The translations under genes were made by a program, and so were the position numbers. This document shows positions 1 through 12,000 of a stretch of DNA of 64,000 nt, piece after piece. Each line of letters begins with the position of its first letter. Position 1 is the stretch's first letter. The notes below the pieces were generated by a model. That model saw only the letters and a list, made by a program, of their open reading frames with translations, was not told where the DNA came from and ran no database searches. Source of the stretch: Brachyhypopomus gauderio (taxonomy: Eukaryota > Chordata > Actinopteri > Gymnotiformes > Hypopomidae); contig NC_135220.1 of assembly GCF_052324685.1 (NCBI RefSeq), forward strand, positions 23,912,823 through 23,976,822. The letters run 5' to 3'.

Positions 1-901
1 CATCAACAATGAAATGAAGCCATCTGGCCAATTGGAGAGGCTAGAAAAGACACCAGTTTATCTTGGCATCGGTTCCATGTGGTGCATGCTTTTGGGGTCC
101 CCCTACATTCCAGGACACAACACCATGGCGCGTGACCTCCAGGTAGCGTCCCTCCGGACAGGGTGGGCACATTAATGACCATCTGCTCTCCGAGACCCAG
201 TCAATGTCTCTCTTAATGAAGACGAATGGGAGAAGGTCCAGACCAGGAGGCGGCCAGCAGGGGGCTAACGACACACCTTCAGCTGAAATACCTGACATCG
301 TATGGTGAACAATGGGTAGCTGCACCCAAATACCAGCTCAGGAACCTGCTAACTCCCAGCCTGTTCTAAAGTACCACGCAACTTCTCTCCCCTCCACCAT
401 ATCATGTGCCCTTAGGCTACCACTGGTCTATGCCGGCGCAACTGTCAAAGTCACGGACATGACTATTAAAGCACCTTGCGGTTGACATTTTGTCTTATTT
501 CTCCTCAGCATATTCTGCAGCAAATGCTCCTTGTTGCTGGTCGTTGTGCATGATACTCGGTGACCATAGGAACAAAGTGGAATCACATACTGAGGGCTGT
601 TCAACTCCCCTGACCCAAAGTGGCTCTACAAGAAACGGGTCAGTTGTTAACAACATTGTTTGCGACACTTTTAATTAGAAAAACATGGCTCACAGAACCT
701 GAAAGAGACTTGGTGGGTGAAGGTTGACATTACAGAATGTTCAAGAAAAAGTCTTTCTGTCACTAACACGCACACAGCACATACACAAACAGATTCTGAT
801 GTTTACATTTTTTCAGTGTTTTATTGTGTTTTATGAAAGCTGCACTTTGCACCTTTATGTGAACTGCCAGTGTTGAGATGTAAACAGCATTGAAATGTTT
901 C

Positions 902-903
<2 letters not shown>

Positions 904-935
<32 letters not shown>
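904..935. repeat. (CA)n microsatellite
   Basis: An uninterrupted CA dinucleotide run of about 16 units, followed by a short AT-rich tail. Confidence 0.95.
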
Positions 936-939
<4 letters not shown>

Positions 940-2866
940 AATCTATATACACATATTTACCACGAGGGATCTAGCCCATCAAAGTGACACAAACCACATG
1001 CTCTACCACTAGGGTACATGACAGAACCTTCAGAACCTTATCTTTTTGATGTCTATCTTTTGATTTTCATTTTTCATGAAAACGGACACGATCCGTTTTA
1101 TCTCAAATGAATCTGCTGCTGTCTGTGACTGTAAGCTGATTTCAGCGGATTACCACATCATTTCCCTGCATTACTGTAGATCCTGTAGATGTGCCAGTAA
1201 AGTCAGCAAGAGATGAAAATCACAAGGGCTGTGGTCCCTGCAATGTCCTTTATAACCAGAATCAGTCGGGTTAATTGTGCTACAGGGCATACCCTAGAGC
1301 ATTTCCCAAATACAAAACACTGTCTCTGCCCAACGGCTCTCTCGACAGAGTAGTCAGCTGTACTTTAATTGGTATCATCTACTCACAACGACCAGAGTAA
1401 AACAATAGGCTACAGTGCAAAGGAGAAGCCACTGGGGAACTTTAATATCCGTGGTCTTCCCGCAGTATGCTGTCCATGTATCCAATAGCTGGTATATTTT
1501 GAGAAAATATATAAATACATTAAAGGAATTTTTCACCCCAACTGTTACCATGTCTCAGAATTAAGTATAATCGTATAGTAGAACAGCAAAATTCGTTTTA
1601 CGCTCATTATCCACAAGGTTAGCTTGCTATTAGTGGATCGTAGCATTCCTTCGAGCCCCGCCGAATGACTCCGAATGACTGAGGAAAAGAGAACAAGGTG
1701 GAGAAGTGAAACTCCGGCTACGGCCTCCGCCTTGATGAGGCGGCTGGGACACGGGGCGCATGGAGCGTTGCTCGCGCTGCTCATTACCTTGACATTCACA
1801 CAGCAGGTGACATTAGCCGCGCAAGAGAGAAAATAAGCTCTCTGAACCTTTAAAAGCAGAGGGGATGGCTCTTGCCGCTAATCACTTTGAAACCCCACTA
1901 CTGTTTCTTCAAGGCTTTGGGGGTGGGTGGAGGTGGGGGACGCTTGGAGAAATTCAGCCGAGGACACAAGGACAGGCATTGCAGAAACTCGGGTAATGAG
2001 AGGGAGAGACCTGTGGCAGCAAAAGGGCACAAGGTTTTGCCGACGGCAACCGCAGTCATTCAAAGGGTCGCGTAAAATGGCGCCCGGGTCTTATTTCTAG
2101 GTAACTTCACGATGTGTTTTGTTTCTTTCTTACAAATCTTGACACTCAGTCCTATCAAAAACCACATCTAAAGTGGTGGTTACAGCTCGGTGTGTTGAAA
2201 GACACTGAATGAAGAAATTAATGAAACACTTCACCGATCAGCTTGCACTGTCACTAACGGAGCGTAGCGAAAACTGTCCATTTACATTTGACGCGGAGTA
2301 CTCTCAGACTTGAGCAATAATAGCAAGCATTTCTTTGTAGCCTACACGACTAATACAAAGGGAGAAATGACACAGATATAGATTAACACTATGATTGGCT
2401 ACATTTAGAAATGATACAACAGACGTAATAACACATCTCTATCGCTGTCTCTCACCCTTCTATCTCTCTCTAACACAATCATATTGCCATAATCCCCTGC
2501 TGAGCCTTGTGTGGGCTCCAGCAGGTGATGAAATGGTAGTAGAGTGGTCACAGGGTAGCCATCCAATACTACAGCCTGTTTCTGTACTTACACTGCCCTC
2601 TGCTGGTTGAGGTTTTAGTGACACCCCTACGAGCCATCGGAGTATTTCTGCGTATACTACCGACGGGAGTAAAGGACTGCCGTGATGAAGTTCCTCGTTA
2701 TCACTGGTCAGATGTTTTGGAAATAAATATGTAGGGACAGGAAAAAATGCCCAACTGTACCGATTCCTTGAGTAGAAATCTGACACAACAAAGAACGATT
2801 CCAGGCGAGTTCGCAATGCGCTAGATTAGAGGTGGCAGGTCGGCGAAGGCATGCTAGACACACACC

Positions 2867-3021
2867 CAAAGCCGGAGTGGCTAATCGGGAGATTCGGGAG
2901 GATTCCCGATGGGCCGGCTCATGTCAATCTCTAGTTTGGGCCGATTGGGAGGGGACAATAATTTTGGGCCGGATTTGGTCATAAAACTCCCGGGCTGAAA
3001 AAGTGTCCCACTCCGGCCCTG
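2867..3021. mobile_element. hAT-type miniature element, 155 bp
   Basis: The ends are imperfect inverted repeats: the left begins CAAAGCCGGAGTGG and the right, read in reverse, begins CAGGGCCGGAGTGG. A perfect 8-bp direct repeat, CACACACC, flanks both sides (2859-2866 and 3022-3029). An 8-bp target duplication with CA(G)GG-like termini is characteristic of the hAT superfamily. There is no transposase frame, so this is a non-autonomous copy. The flank is CA-rich, which slightly weakens the target-duplication evidence. Confidence 0.75.
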
Positions 3022-3339
3022 CACACACCACTCCGTTTTTGCAGAGTGCTCTTTCCAGGAGTTTCCACTAGAGGCCACTCTTTATTTCAAACACAGTAAT
3101 CAATCCTACGGGGTTTAATACTGCAGGGTGTTATCATCACCATTAGAGAATTGCAGTCCAGCCACGAAATCATCTCACTGTACACAAGTAGGTCCTTTTT
3201 TGCCTGTCATACATGTTGAACGTCCTTTGTCCGAGTTACACTTTCATGCCGAGCTGCCATTATGATGGCTGATTCTGGGGAGTTTTCTTTTTTGATTCCT
3301 GGGCAAGCGCTCCCGAGTCGCCCTAGAACAAACAATGAA

Positions 3340-3353
3340 GTTGCCATGCCAAC
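3340..3353. promoter_or_regulatory. X-box-like palindrome upstream of glis3
   Basis: GTTGCCATGCCAAC differs by one base from the ideal RFX-binding X-box GTTGCCATGGCAAC. It lies about 1.7 kb upstream of the glis3 coding start. Binding is an inference from the motif only. Confidence 0.3.
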
Positions 3354-5079
3354 AAGAAGCAGAACTCTCTGAGCAAACACTCAAAGTGCGCGCAGAAAGG
3401 CAGCTCACAATGCCGTGCGCAACTGTGGCTCAGGGGCGGACGAGAGGACCATTACGCAGGTATCAGTTATATTTGGCATATCAGTTGTGCCCAAACAGAT
3501 CTCGGCACACCCTGAGCATTCAACGCATTTCGTGGAGATAAACTATGCGAAAAAATAAATAAATCTGGATTTTGATATGTTAGGTTACATTAGTATAAAT
3601 CAATGCATCATCAAATCAAATCATCAAACGTGCATTAAGTACGTTATCTGTGAATGTGTAAGTTATGTGCAAATTACACTGTCTATTAACACTAGGACAT
3701 TCCAAGAAAACGGGACGGCATGGGAAAATGCATCACTGATAATTACATCCCACACTATCACCGCATGCATAGGTCACTGCATGCATCATAGATGAAGTGA
3801 AATCAATCAGCACCTACTATGGCCTTTAAACGACTAAGTATATGTCAAATACAGACACGAATGTCCCAATCCTTATAATTAACTAAGAAAAAGTTCTATA
3901 GACAACATTATGCCATTACGAGGGGGATGGTTGAATCAAAGTTGTGGAAAATCTCTGAGGGGTAAAAGGGTAACCAAAAACCTATACCCGCCCCTGGCAA
4001 CGCTGACCGCTACGCTCACGTACTGACACAAAGGTACAGACAGACAAGAGCTTAATCTTTAATTGCCAAGTTTCATTGAAGTTGGAAACACCGGTGACGG
4101 AATAACTTTCTTTTTCTACTTTCACCCTTCTTTTATTCTGTCTTTTCCAGATATGAAATAACAGTTAAAATCACAAATACCCAGTGAAATATAATTCACG
4201 ATGTCGTTTAACGTGCTGTCATCTTCGGCATTCCATTCCGAACAAGGTGCGCGCTGAATGTTTCACCTCGAGGTCTGAGAACACCGAGGACTTCCCAGGT
4301 AGGTAGGTTAAACTCACTTTCCCCTTCCTAACTCACATTTTAAACATAAGTTTTAATTACTTTATTGTGGATACTGCTTTTTTATTCTTAAGTACTTTTA
4401 TTCTTTGATTCTTATGTACGTCGTAGCGCTGTCTTTGAACGTAACAGCTCGCCTAAACCAAAATAATGCGGTGACGTTCCACATAAGCAATCAAAAAACT
4501 TTTTCATGAATGCCTGAAAAGACTATTTTAAAAAATCGTTTTTTATACAATAGGCTATGTTGAGAGGTTATGTGAACGAATTTCTTGTGACGAATGAAGA
4601 ATAGATTCAAAGCGAACTAAAGAAATCAAAGTCTATATACGAGGAATTCGAAACATATTTTCATGTTGGTCTCATCCACGAGAAGACTTTCCCTCACTCT
4701 CTTATCTTGACCACAAAATCTATCAGCATGTCAGCCATACAAGTAAGGTCACTATGATCGTGGTATTAGATACGGTGCGAAACTCTCATTAGCTAAATTT
4801 CGCTCGTCTCCAAGATCATAACCTGTCATACAGCATTAATGGACTCGAAAATTATATTATCACAAAAGATTAATGGAGAGAGACATTGCAAATCTAAATT
4901 AAATCATTTAAATATATTCATTTTCAACAGTCATTCTCTGCATTTGCTCTAATTATCATTTTAAAGCCCATCAGCATTATGTGTGCTCTCTAATTCACGC
5001 TGAATCCGCGTTCCGTTCTGCTCATCAGAATGCTGCCTCTGGCCCACCACTGTCTTTGCCTGAAGCAGTGCTAAGGGAA

Positions 5080-8000
5080 ATGAATGGGAAAGCCTGCAAC
5101 CTTCTGGTCTCTCCCTCCGGCGTGCCCGAGTCTCTGGGTGCCACCACTGGGCCGCAGGCGCCCCATATCCGGGTGCGTGCCGGATGCCCCCACTCACCCC
5201 CACAAAATGGCGCCCCAGGCCCCATGCCCGGCTCTGCAGCGGGGAACGCCAGTGCCCTGCCCGCTCTGAGCCTACGCAGGCAAGTGCTTACCAACGGGAA
5301 GCACCACGGCAACCTCAGCCTCTCACGATCGTCGGGGCAACCGTCCCTTCTGGGCCCACCCAGCAATCCAGGTGTGGTGAGGCCCGATGACCCGCAGAGT
5401 GGTATTAAAGGTAATAAACCAGATCTACTGATGTTGAAATCACACAGTAATAAACCAGATCTACTGATGTTGAAATCACACTGTAATGAACCAGATCTAC
5501 TGATATGGAAATCACACTGTAACACTGAGAATGGGTTTATGCTCTTGATGCAGTGATGGAATGCAAGTCCTATCTAGATTATAAACTGATCTGGATTGAG
5601 AAAAATGCTAAAACTAATAATGACATCATTAAGATCAAAGGCTGACTTTTTCACACACTGGAGTTTTCCCATTTCATTTATCTAGGCTCCATGATAAAAT
5701 ATGTCACCATGTCGGATCTTGAAAGAGTAGATGGAGTTCATAATTCATAAATAGGAAATGTATCAACGGTGTGTCGTTTCAAATCAAATAGGCAATCTCC
5801 ATGCCTTCGTGCCTGTCCCAGTCTTTCCATATTTCTCAGCCCAGTGATCTGGAACATGGGACATGATGGTCCTTGAGAGATAGGGTACAGTCCAACGTTG
5901 CCATCTTTTGTAAACACCGTAATGTTACCTCTCAGTATGTTACATAAAACAACATAAACATTCATGTTTTGACCATCATCCAGCATACTGACTCACTTTA
6001 ATAATAAACCAGTGTTGAAATTATTCGCTCTTTGAAAAACGAGCTGTTAAAATGCTTCAGCATTAATGAAGTAATAGCAAACCTCCATGTGAAATGTGTT
6101 CCATCGAAATGAGAGATCACAGACACAGTCTAATTCTAAGTCTAATACATTCATCAGGACTTCTTTCACAGCATAATTTAGCCTTGACTTCCCAGAGTAA
6201 TAACACTGTTGATTTCCAAACTGGATTTTATACTTCAGTATTGTCCAGCAAACACCACTATGCTTTCTCCCTCCAAAACCGTTCTTTCATATTTTGATAA
6301 TTACCCAAGCAGAAAGATTGCTTCTAAATGGGCCATGGCCAAAGAAAGAAAGAAATGTCATTAGTAATTAACAGAGCAGAACGGTCTCTCCGGGCTCCAC
6401 AGGTTTGGGATTTTCATGGGCATTCTTGTGTTTTTTTTTATCAGTCAAAAAAGGATGTGTGCTTGTTTATGGCCAACAAAGATTTAATAAACCTGCCAGA
6501 AACAACTATTATAAAATGAAATGGAAGAAAGGTGATATTTATTGTGCTTTTATAACCATAGGCCTTTCACAGTGATCTGTATCACTTTATCTGGAAGCGT
6601 GAATGTCCTCAGTAAATATTTAGTGTCACAGGCGATTTGAGAAGAGTTGGACGGTATTTCATTAAATCACCATGTCCAAGTTGTGAGATATATTTGCCAG
6701 TTTCCAGTATAGTAGCCTACTCCAGTCCAACATTAAATTAATATGATTCTAAATGTAAAGAATGAGAAATGAGAATAAATCTAGCAATGGGAGCAAGACG
6801 TTTGAAGGGAGAATAGAAATTAATTAATGGGCTGACAGAATTACATCACCAGCTCTTTATCATAATGTTGTATTATAGTAACGTCATATGATGACACATT
6901 TTATTGAATGAACTAATCAGGACTTAATAGTGCTTAATGTTTTTTTTTTTTTATATAAATCAGCTTGAAGTTTGATATTTGGACTCCTTGGTCTCTCATA
7001 GTCTGCATTTCTAGTCTTTATTCTCTGAGACCACAAACTAAAATAAAAAATGTTTATTTTAAAATATCTCCTTTATAGCAACAATTAAAATATGTATGAA
7101 TGTAAAATGGCTTTCCGTCTGCTGTTTCCCAGGTTCTCAGTTACTAGTGTCAAATGGAAAGCTGCTGAGACAGAGTGGGGTATCAAACCTGCAGGTGACG
7201 AGCAGTGCTATGGTTGTGCAGAGCCTTCGGCCTGTGTGCCCAGCCACCATCCAAGTCTCCGTGGCTCCTCCACACTCTCTTGGCCTTTTTGTGCCTTTCA
7301 CAGATGCCAGGTAAAGTAGACCAAACATTTGGATGATGAACCAAACAAACAATTGTAAAAATCTTACTTTCCTTTTTTTTTTTCCTCTTGATAATCCGTG
7401 AATGTTCTGGTCATGATACGGACTGGATCAGTCAACTTTGCAGCTGAGAAGTCAATGCTTGTGCACTGGTGCAGGTCTGTGCTGTCCAGGGAGTCCTTGG
7501 CTTCCACCACCCTCAGCCTTGCTGAGAGCCAGTCGATACGGAGCAGCAAGCTGGACTGGCCTTATGGCTATCGGGTGCTTCCGCCGCTCGGGCAGTCGAA
7601 CAGCTCCAGCCAGACGGCCGACGGAGTGGAGCCTCTTAACATCCCACTATGCACTGCGATGTCTGGGGCCACCAGTGCCTCCAACCCAACTTCTCTTCCC
7701 GCTTATCTGTTTCAGGAGGACGCCCACAGCCCCCGCCACTCCGGACGCGCAAAAAAAAGGGCCCTGTCGGTTTCGCCCCTGTCTGACGGCATCGCCATTG
7801 ACCTGAACTCCATTATTCGAACCTCACCCACCTCACTGGTGGCTTACATTGTGGGTTCTCAGAGTTCTCCAGCCACCCAGCCAACTCCCTCTCCCCTGCA
7901 GTCTGAGGTATGTGGGCATCTTCTGGGCGTCAAGGGAAGATGTATCCCTAATCCCAGCTTCATTAGCCCAAGTCCCAAAGTTGGCTCCGCGCTTGCCGAG

Positions 8001-9003
8001 GCCTTAAGCAGTTACTGCCACCCAGAAACAGTGGCCTCCTGCATGCGGAGGTTGGAAGAATCGGGTTCCCATGACAACCAATCAGGAGGGAGCAATCTGG
8101 TGGTGGAGCATCAGTTTTTGCCTGAACAAGAGTTCCCAATAATCAACACCGCAGTGGCAGCTAACGCCATCCCACAAAACAGCCTGCCAATGCCTGAACA
8201 GCCTCAGCTTGGAATGACAGCCACCATCGAGCCCCTCGGCCCCCCCCGGGTAGCTCCGCCCCCCTATTATTCCCACCATGTACATCGATCACATGGTGGT
8301 CACCTGGGACGTGCTCGGAACCATACAGATCAGAAGTCTCTGCCACCTGCGGACAATCCTGGCATTCTTCCCCTGGCTCTATGCCCCATGCTGGAGGAGG
8401 AAGAGGGTGAGCTCGATGATTTCAACGGGGTGCACTGCTGCCGTTGGCTGGACTGTAGCGCCACCTATGGCCACAAAGAGGAGCTGGTCAAGCATATTGA
8501 GAAGCTGCATGTCGAACAGCGCAAAGGAGAGGACTTCACCTGCTTCTGGGCAGGATGTCCACGGAGACAGAAGCCTTTCAATGCTCGGTACAAACTCCTG
8601 ATCCACATGAGGGTACATTCTGGGGAGAAACCCAACAAATGCATGGTATGCAGTCTCTGACCTAAAATGCCTGTGCCGTTACTCTGATTAACATATATCC
8701 ATCCTTAGATTTCAAAGATATAATATGACTCTAGCCTTCCAGTCTCTACCATGTCTCTAAACCTCATGGGGCTCCTAGGTAGGATTATTCTTATTCTAAG
8801 GCTACCAAAGCATTTAAATTGGACTTTTACTATTTGAAACAAAGTTTGGGACTTCCAAACTATTTAAGATGCCATCCAGTTAAAAGTCAATGGTGTGCTG
8901 TAATATGTCATCATGCTGAATCTACGCAGTGCTGCTCTTCAACTTTAGGTGGATTTTCCTTTTGTAGCTTTGGCCTTTGGCTCATTAGCAGGAGTCTCTG
9001 ATG

Positions 9004-9066
<63 letters not shown>

Positions 9067-12000
9067 ACATCTACTTAAGCACTGGCAGAGAAACACTCTG
9101 CTTCCCGCCACTGACTTCTCTGAGCTGGACGGGCTGTCAGTAGTCGAGATCCTGCCAGAGGGTTCGGCCTAGATGTCAACAGGCTCCAAGTTACAACCAT
9201 CTTACCTTTATAGGCTTTTATTTAACACCAGTGAGAGTTATTTCTGTGGATACAGCTACACGTTTTACCTCAGAGCCAGAGGCCTGTATAGACACCAGAA
9301 CAAGGAGATCCATCCCCTGCCTCAGACGTTTCTGTGAGAGTCAACAAGTTGAGGTTCGTAAAACGGCCGTCTATGGTCATTTCTTGCCTCGTCTGATCTT
9401 GGCAATCATTAATGGCACACATACCTGTGGTCGACCTTTCTCTCCAAACACTTACTCATTACTTAAAACTGCCCCTGTTGCCATGGAGCCCAGAACAGTT
9501 GGATGGTTTTGTCAAGCGCATAATTACAGACCAAAGAGGAGGAAAACGGTCACAGCCACTACCCAAGCTGAAAATCTCCATTCGCTTTCTGTGGTCTTTT
9601 GTCATTTGCGGAAGTTTTCCTTAGCCATAAGAAGGCAACCAGCTTTTGTCAAAGATTTATAATAAGGTCAGTTTCTCCCACAAATAATATAAAATCCAAA
9701 CAAGCCAGACCTGAATGACCAAAAAGATATGTGTACTTTGAAATTGGTATTAAATAGATCCTATTACAGTTCACAATAGCAGAGAGCCAGCCAAAACGTG
9801 TCTCAGCTTGTTGAGTCATAATCTCTGAATGTGAGCTTGCTTTTTACTTATATATATCTATATATAAAAATATATTTATATATATTTGTACATAGAGGTT
9901 GTACTCAAGCTGTAGTCTTTTAGGATATCTTTAAGATATGTTTTCTTTTCTTTTGAGATATTTTTAAAAAGTCATTTTTTAGTTGTGATATTTCCTGTTT
10001 ATCACATATTCCTGTTGCAGAATATCATTAGTTATCACAATTATCCCTCCATAACTCCTCATCAATTCATACTGCATCAGACAATAGACTGCAGTGCGGC
10101 AATAACAACTCTCTTTTGTATCAGAAGAGCAGGTAATCGTGATCAGGGTTACCATGGAAGCCAGTGGAAACTTTGGGCTGTCCACCAGAAATAGCAGCTT
10201 GAAAAGCACGCTGTCAGGAGCTTTGGCAGGGATCTTTAAAGATCGTTATTTAAGTCGTATGTCTGATCCAGCAGCTGTTATTGACTGTCTTCTGTTTTTT
10301 TTTTTCCTCCCCTTCATCAGAAACTGGAGGAAATCATATTTTGTTTCCTCTTACAGCTCTAAATTATGCCTGTCTCTCATGCACTACCAACTAATGTTTT
10401 AGTAGCAAATTTGGCTTTGCTTTGAATTTCCAACCGATAAGAAGGTAGTCAGGTTAAACAGAATGTTTTACACTTTGAGATGTAGATGGAGATGTCTTGA
10501 CCCTAAGAACATTTGTGGTGATTTGCTTGGCTCGTATACCCTGAGAAACTTGAAATTCTGGCCCTGTCTGAGGTACTGAATGCTACGCTAATCATGTGAC
10601 CTGCTAGGTTTGGCGGTGTTAAACAAATGTAGGGAGGGAAAGTATACTGGCATCCAGAAGCAAGTCTTGCTTTATTGTTTGATTTTTTTTAACAAGTGCC
10701 TTTTATCCCTGAAGTGACAAGCCTTTGTTCATAAGAATATGGGTGTTGATCCACTGTTACCTCAAATCACCTTTATCTTGACACATCATCTTCCGATGAC
10801 TAATTACATTCAAGCTGATTCGCTGTTCCATTCTGCTGTTTTACAACACGCAGTTATTTTATTTGCCATAAACTACCCCCAACTACTCAGACCACTTGAA
10901 AATGTCCAAAGATTGCCATGGCAATAAACAATATTGGTGGGGTGGGGGGTGGGGGACAGGGCGTGGGGGGGCAGTTTGTTGTTGATGTGTCACAGAAGCC
11001 AGGACTTGGCCTGAATCAAAGGAAGGACGAGAGGGAGAGATGTTAGCAGACTGACTGCCTGGCATGGGACAAGGGTGCCATTTTGCGGCAGGCCATGGCT
11101 GCCTGCCACGGCGTGTCAGTGGGCTGGCTGTGCCTCCAGGCCGTGCGCTGTAGCCGCATCGCCGCGTTGCCCATGTCTTTTCAGCCCCACGGCCTTTCTG
11201 AGGAGCTGTCGTGGGTCTGGAGCATTATTAAACAGATGTGAAAGGCTCCTCCAGGCGTGCACTCCTTGTGTCGTGGTGTGTTTTCACCATGGTCCTGATC
11301 CGAATGCTTATTGATCCGGCCGCTTTTCTCCCGCCTCACGTTCCCCTTGTGCTCGGCGGGCTGCCGTGGTCGTGCTGAGCTAGTTTAGCCCCCTAATGAG
11401 TAAATAGTGATTAAAGCAGATAGCAGTTATCATTTCAGGATTCAATATCTGTTTGTTATAAAGTGGAGAGCCCTTGACAGGATAAAAAGCCAAGCACAGT
11501 GAAAATGCATGGCTTCTTTTAGACACATCTCAGTATCTCAACACCAGTAAACATTCAGTGTACAGCCATTTAGAAGTAGCAATTAAGCAGAATACTTGCT
11601 GGGTTCTCTTTTATTTCACATTTTGAGAGATTATTTTCCATTCGCGTGAAAAGACTACGAAGCAGCAGCATCCATTCCCTGGTTTCTTTGATAACCAAGT
11701 GTTTAATCCCAATTCCAGACACTCGGCTTCTCACACAAACATCATGTAATGAGGAGCTGGTCTAAGAGAAGCCAAAGACGATGGCAGAGGAACTGAGTAG
11801 CTGTCTCCACTAAACTTGGTGCCAAGCTGCACTGGCTCTTGCTTTCATTCGGTTATTTATTTATTTCCTTTACAAACACAGCCAAAGTGACATGTCCTAT
11901 ATTTTGTGGACATCGGTTAATGCAGACGCAACAAACTGCTCCCCAGGGAAGCAAATTATTCCAACACCACTGCATTCCTCTGTGAGAAAACCACATTAAG

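Larger units (their letters stand above)
1..5079. other. Non-coding 5' flank of glis3
   Basis: I see no supportable coding exon here; the open frames are short and resemble no family I know. The stretch holds a CA microsatellite (904-935), a hAT miniature element (2867-3021) and an X-box-like palindrome (3340-3353). By the human model, upstream non-coding glis3 exons and enhancers could lie here. Possible 3' splice sites just before the coding start (an AG after a T-rich run near 4929) suggest that the first coding exon has a spliced 5' leader, but I cannot place the donor. Confidence 0.5.

Noticed and set aside
5025-5525. 166-codon frame on the minus strand opposite glis3 exon 1
   Set aside because: It is the shadow of the GLIS3 N-terminal coding exon, whose start and content match the human protein.
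5411-5526. CRISPR-like or other spaced repeat array
   Set aside because: The units are contiguous without spacers and the host is a vertebrate; it is a minisatellite.
9231-9662. 143-codon open frame in glis3 intron 3
   Set aside because: No start context, no domain, no resemblance to a known family, and it lies between two exons that join cleanly.
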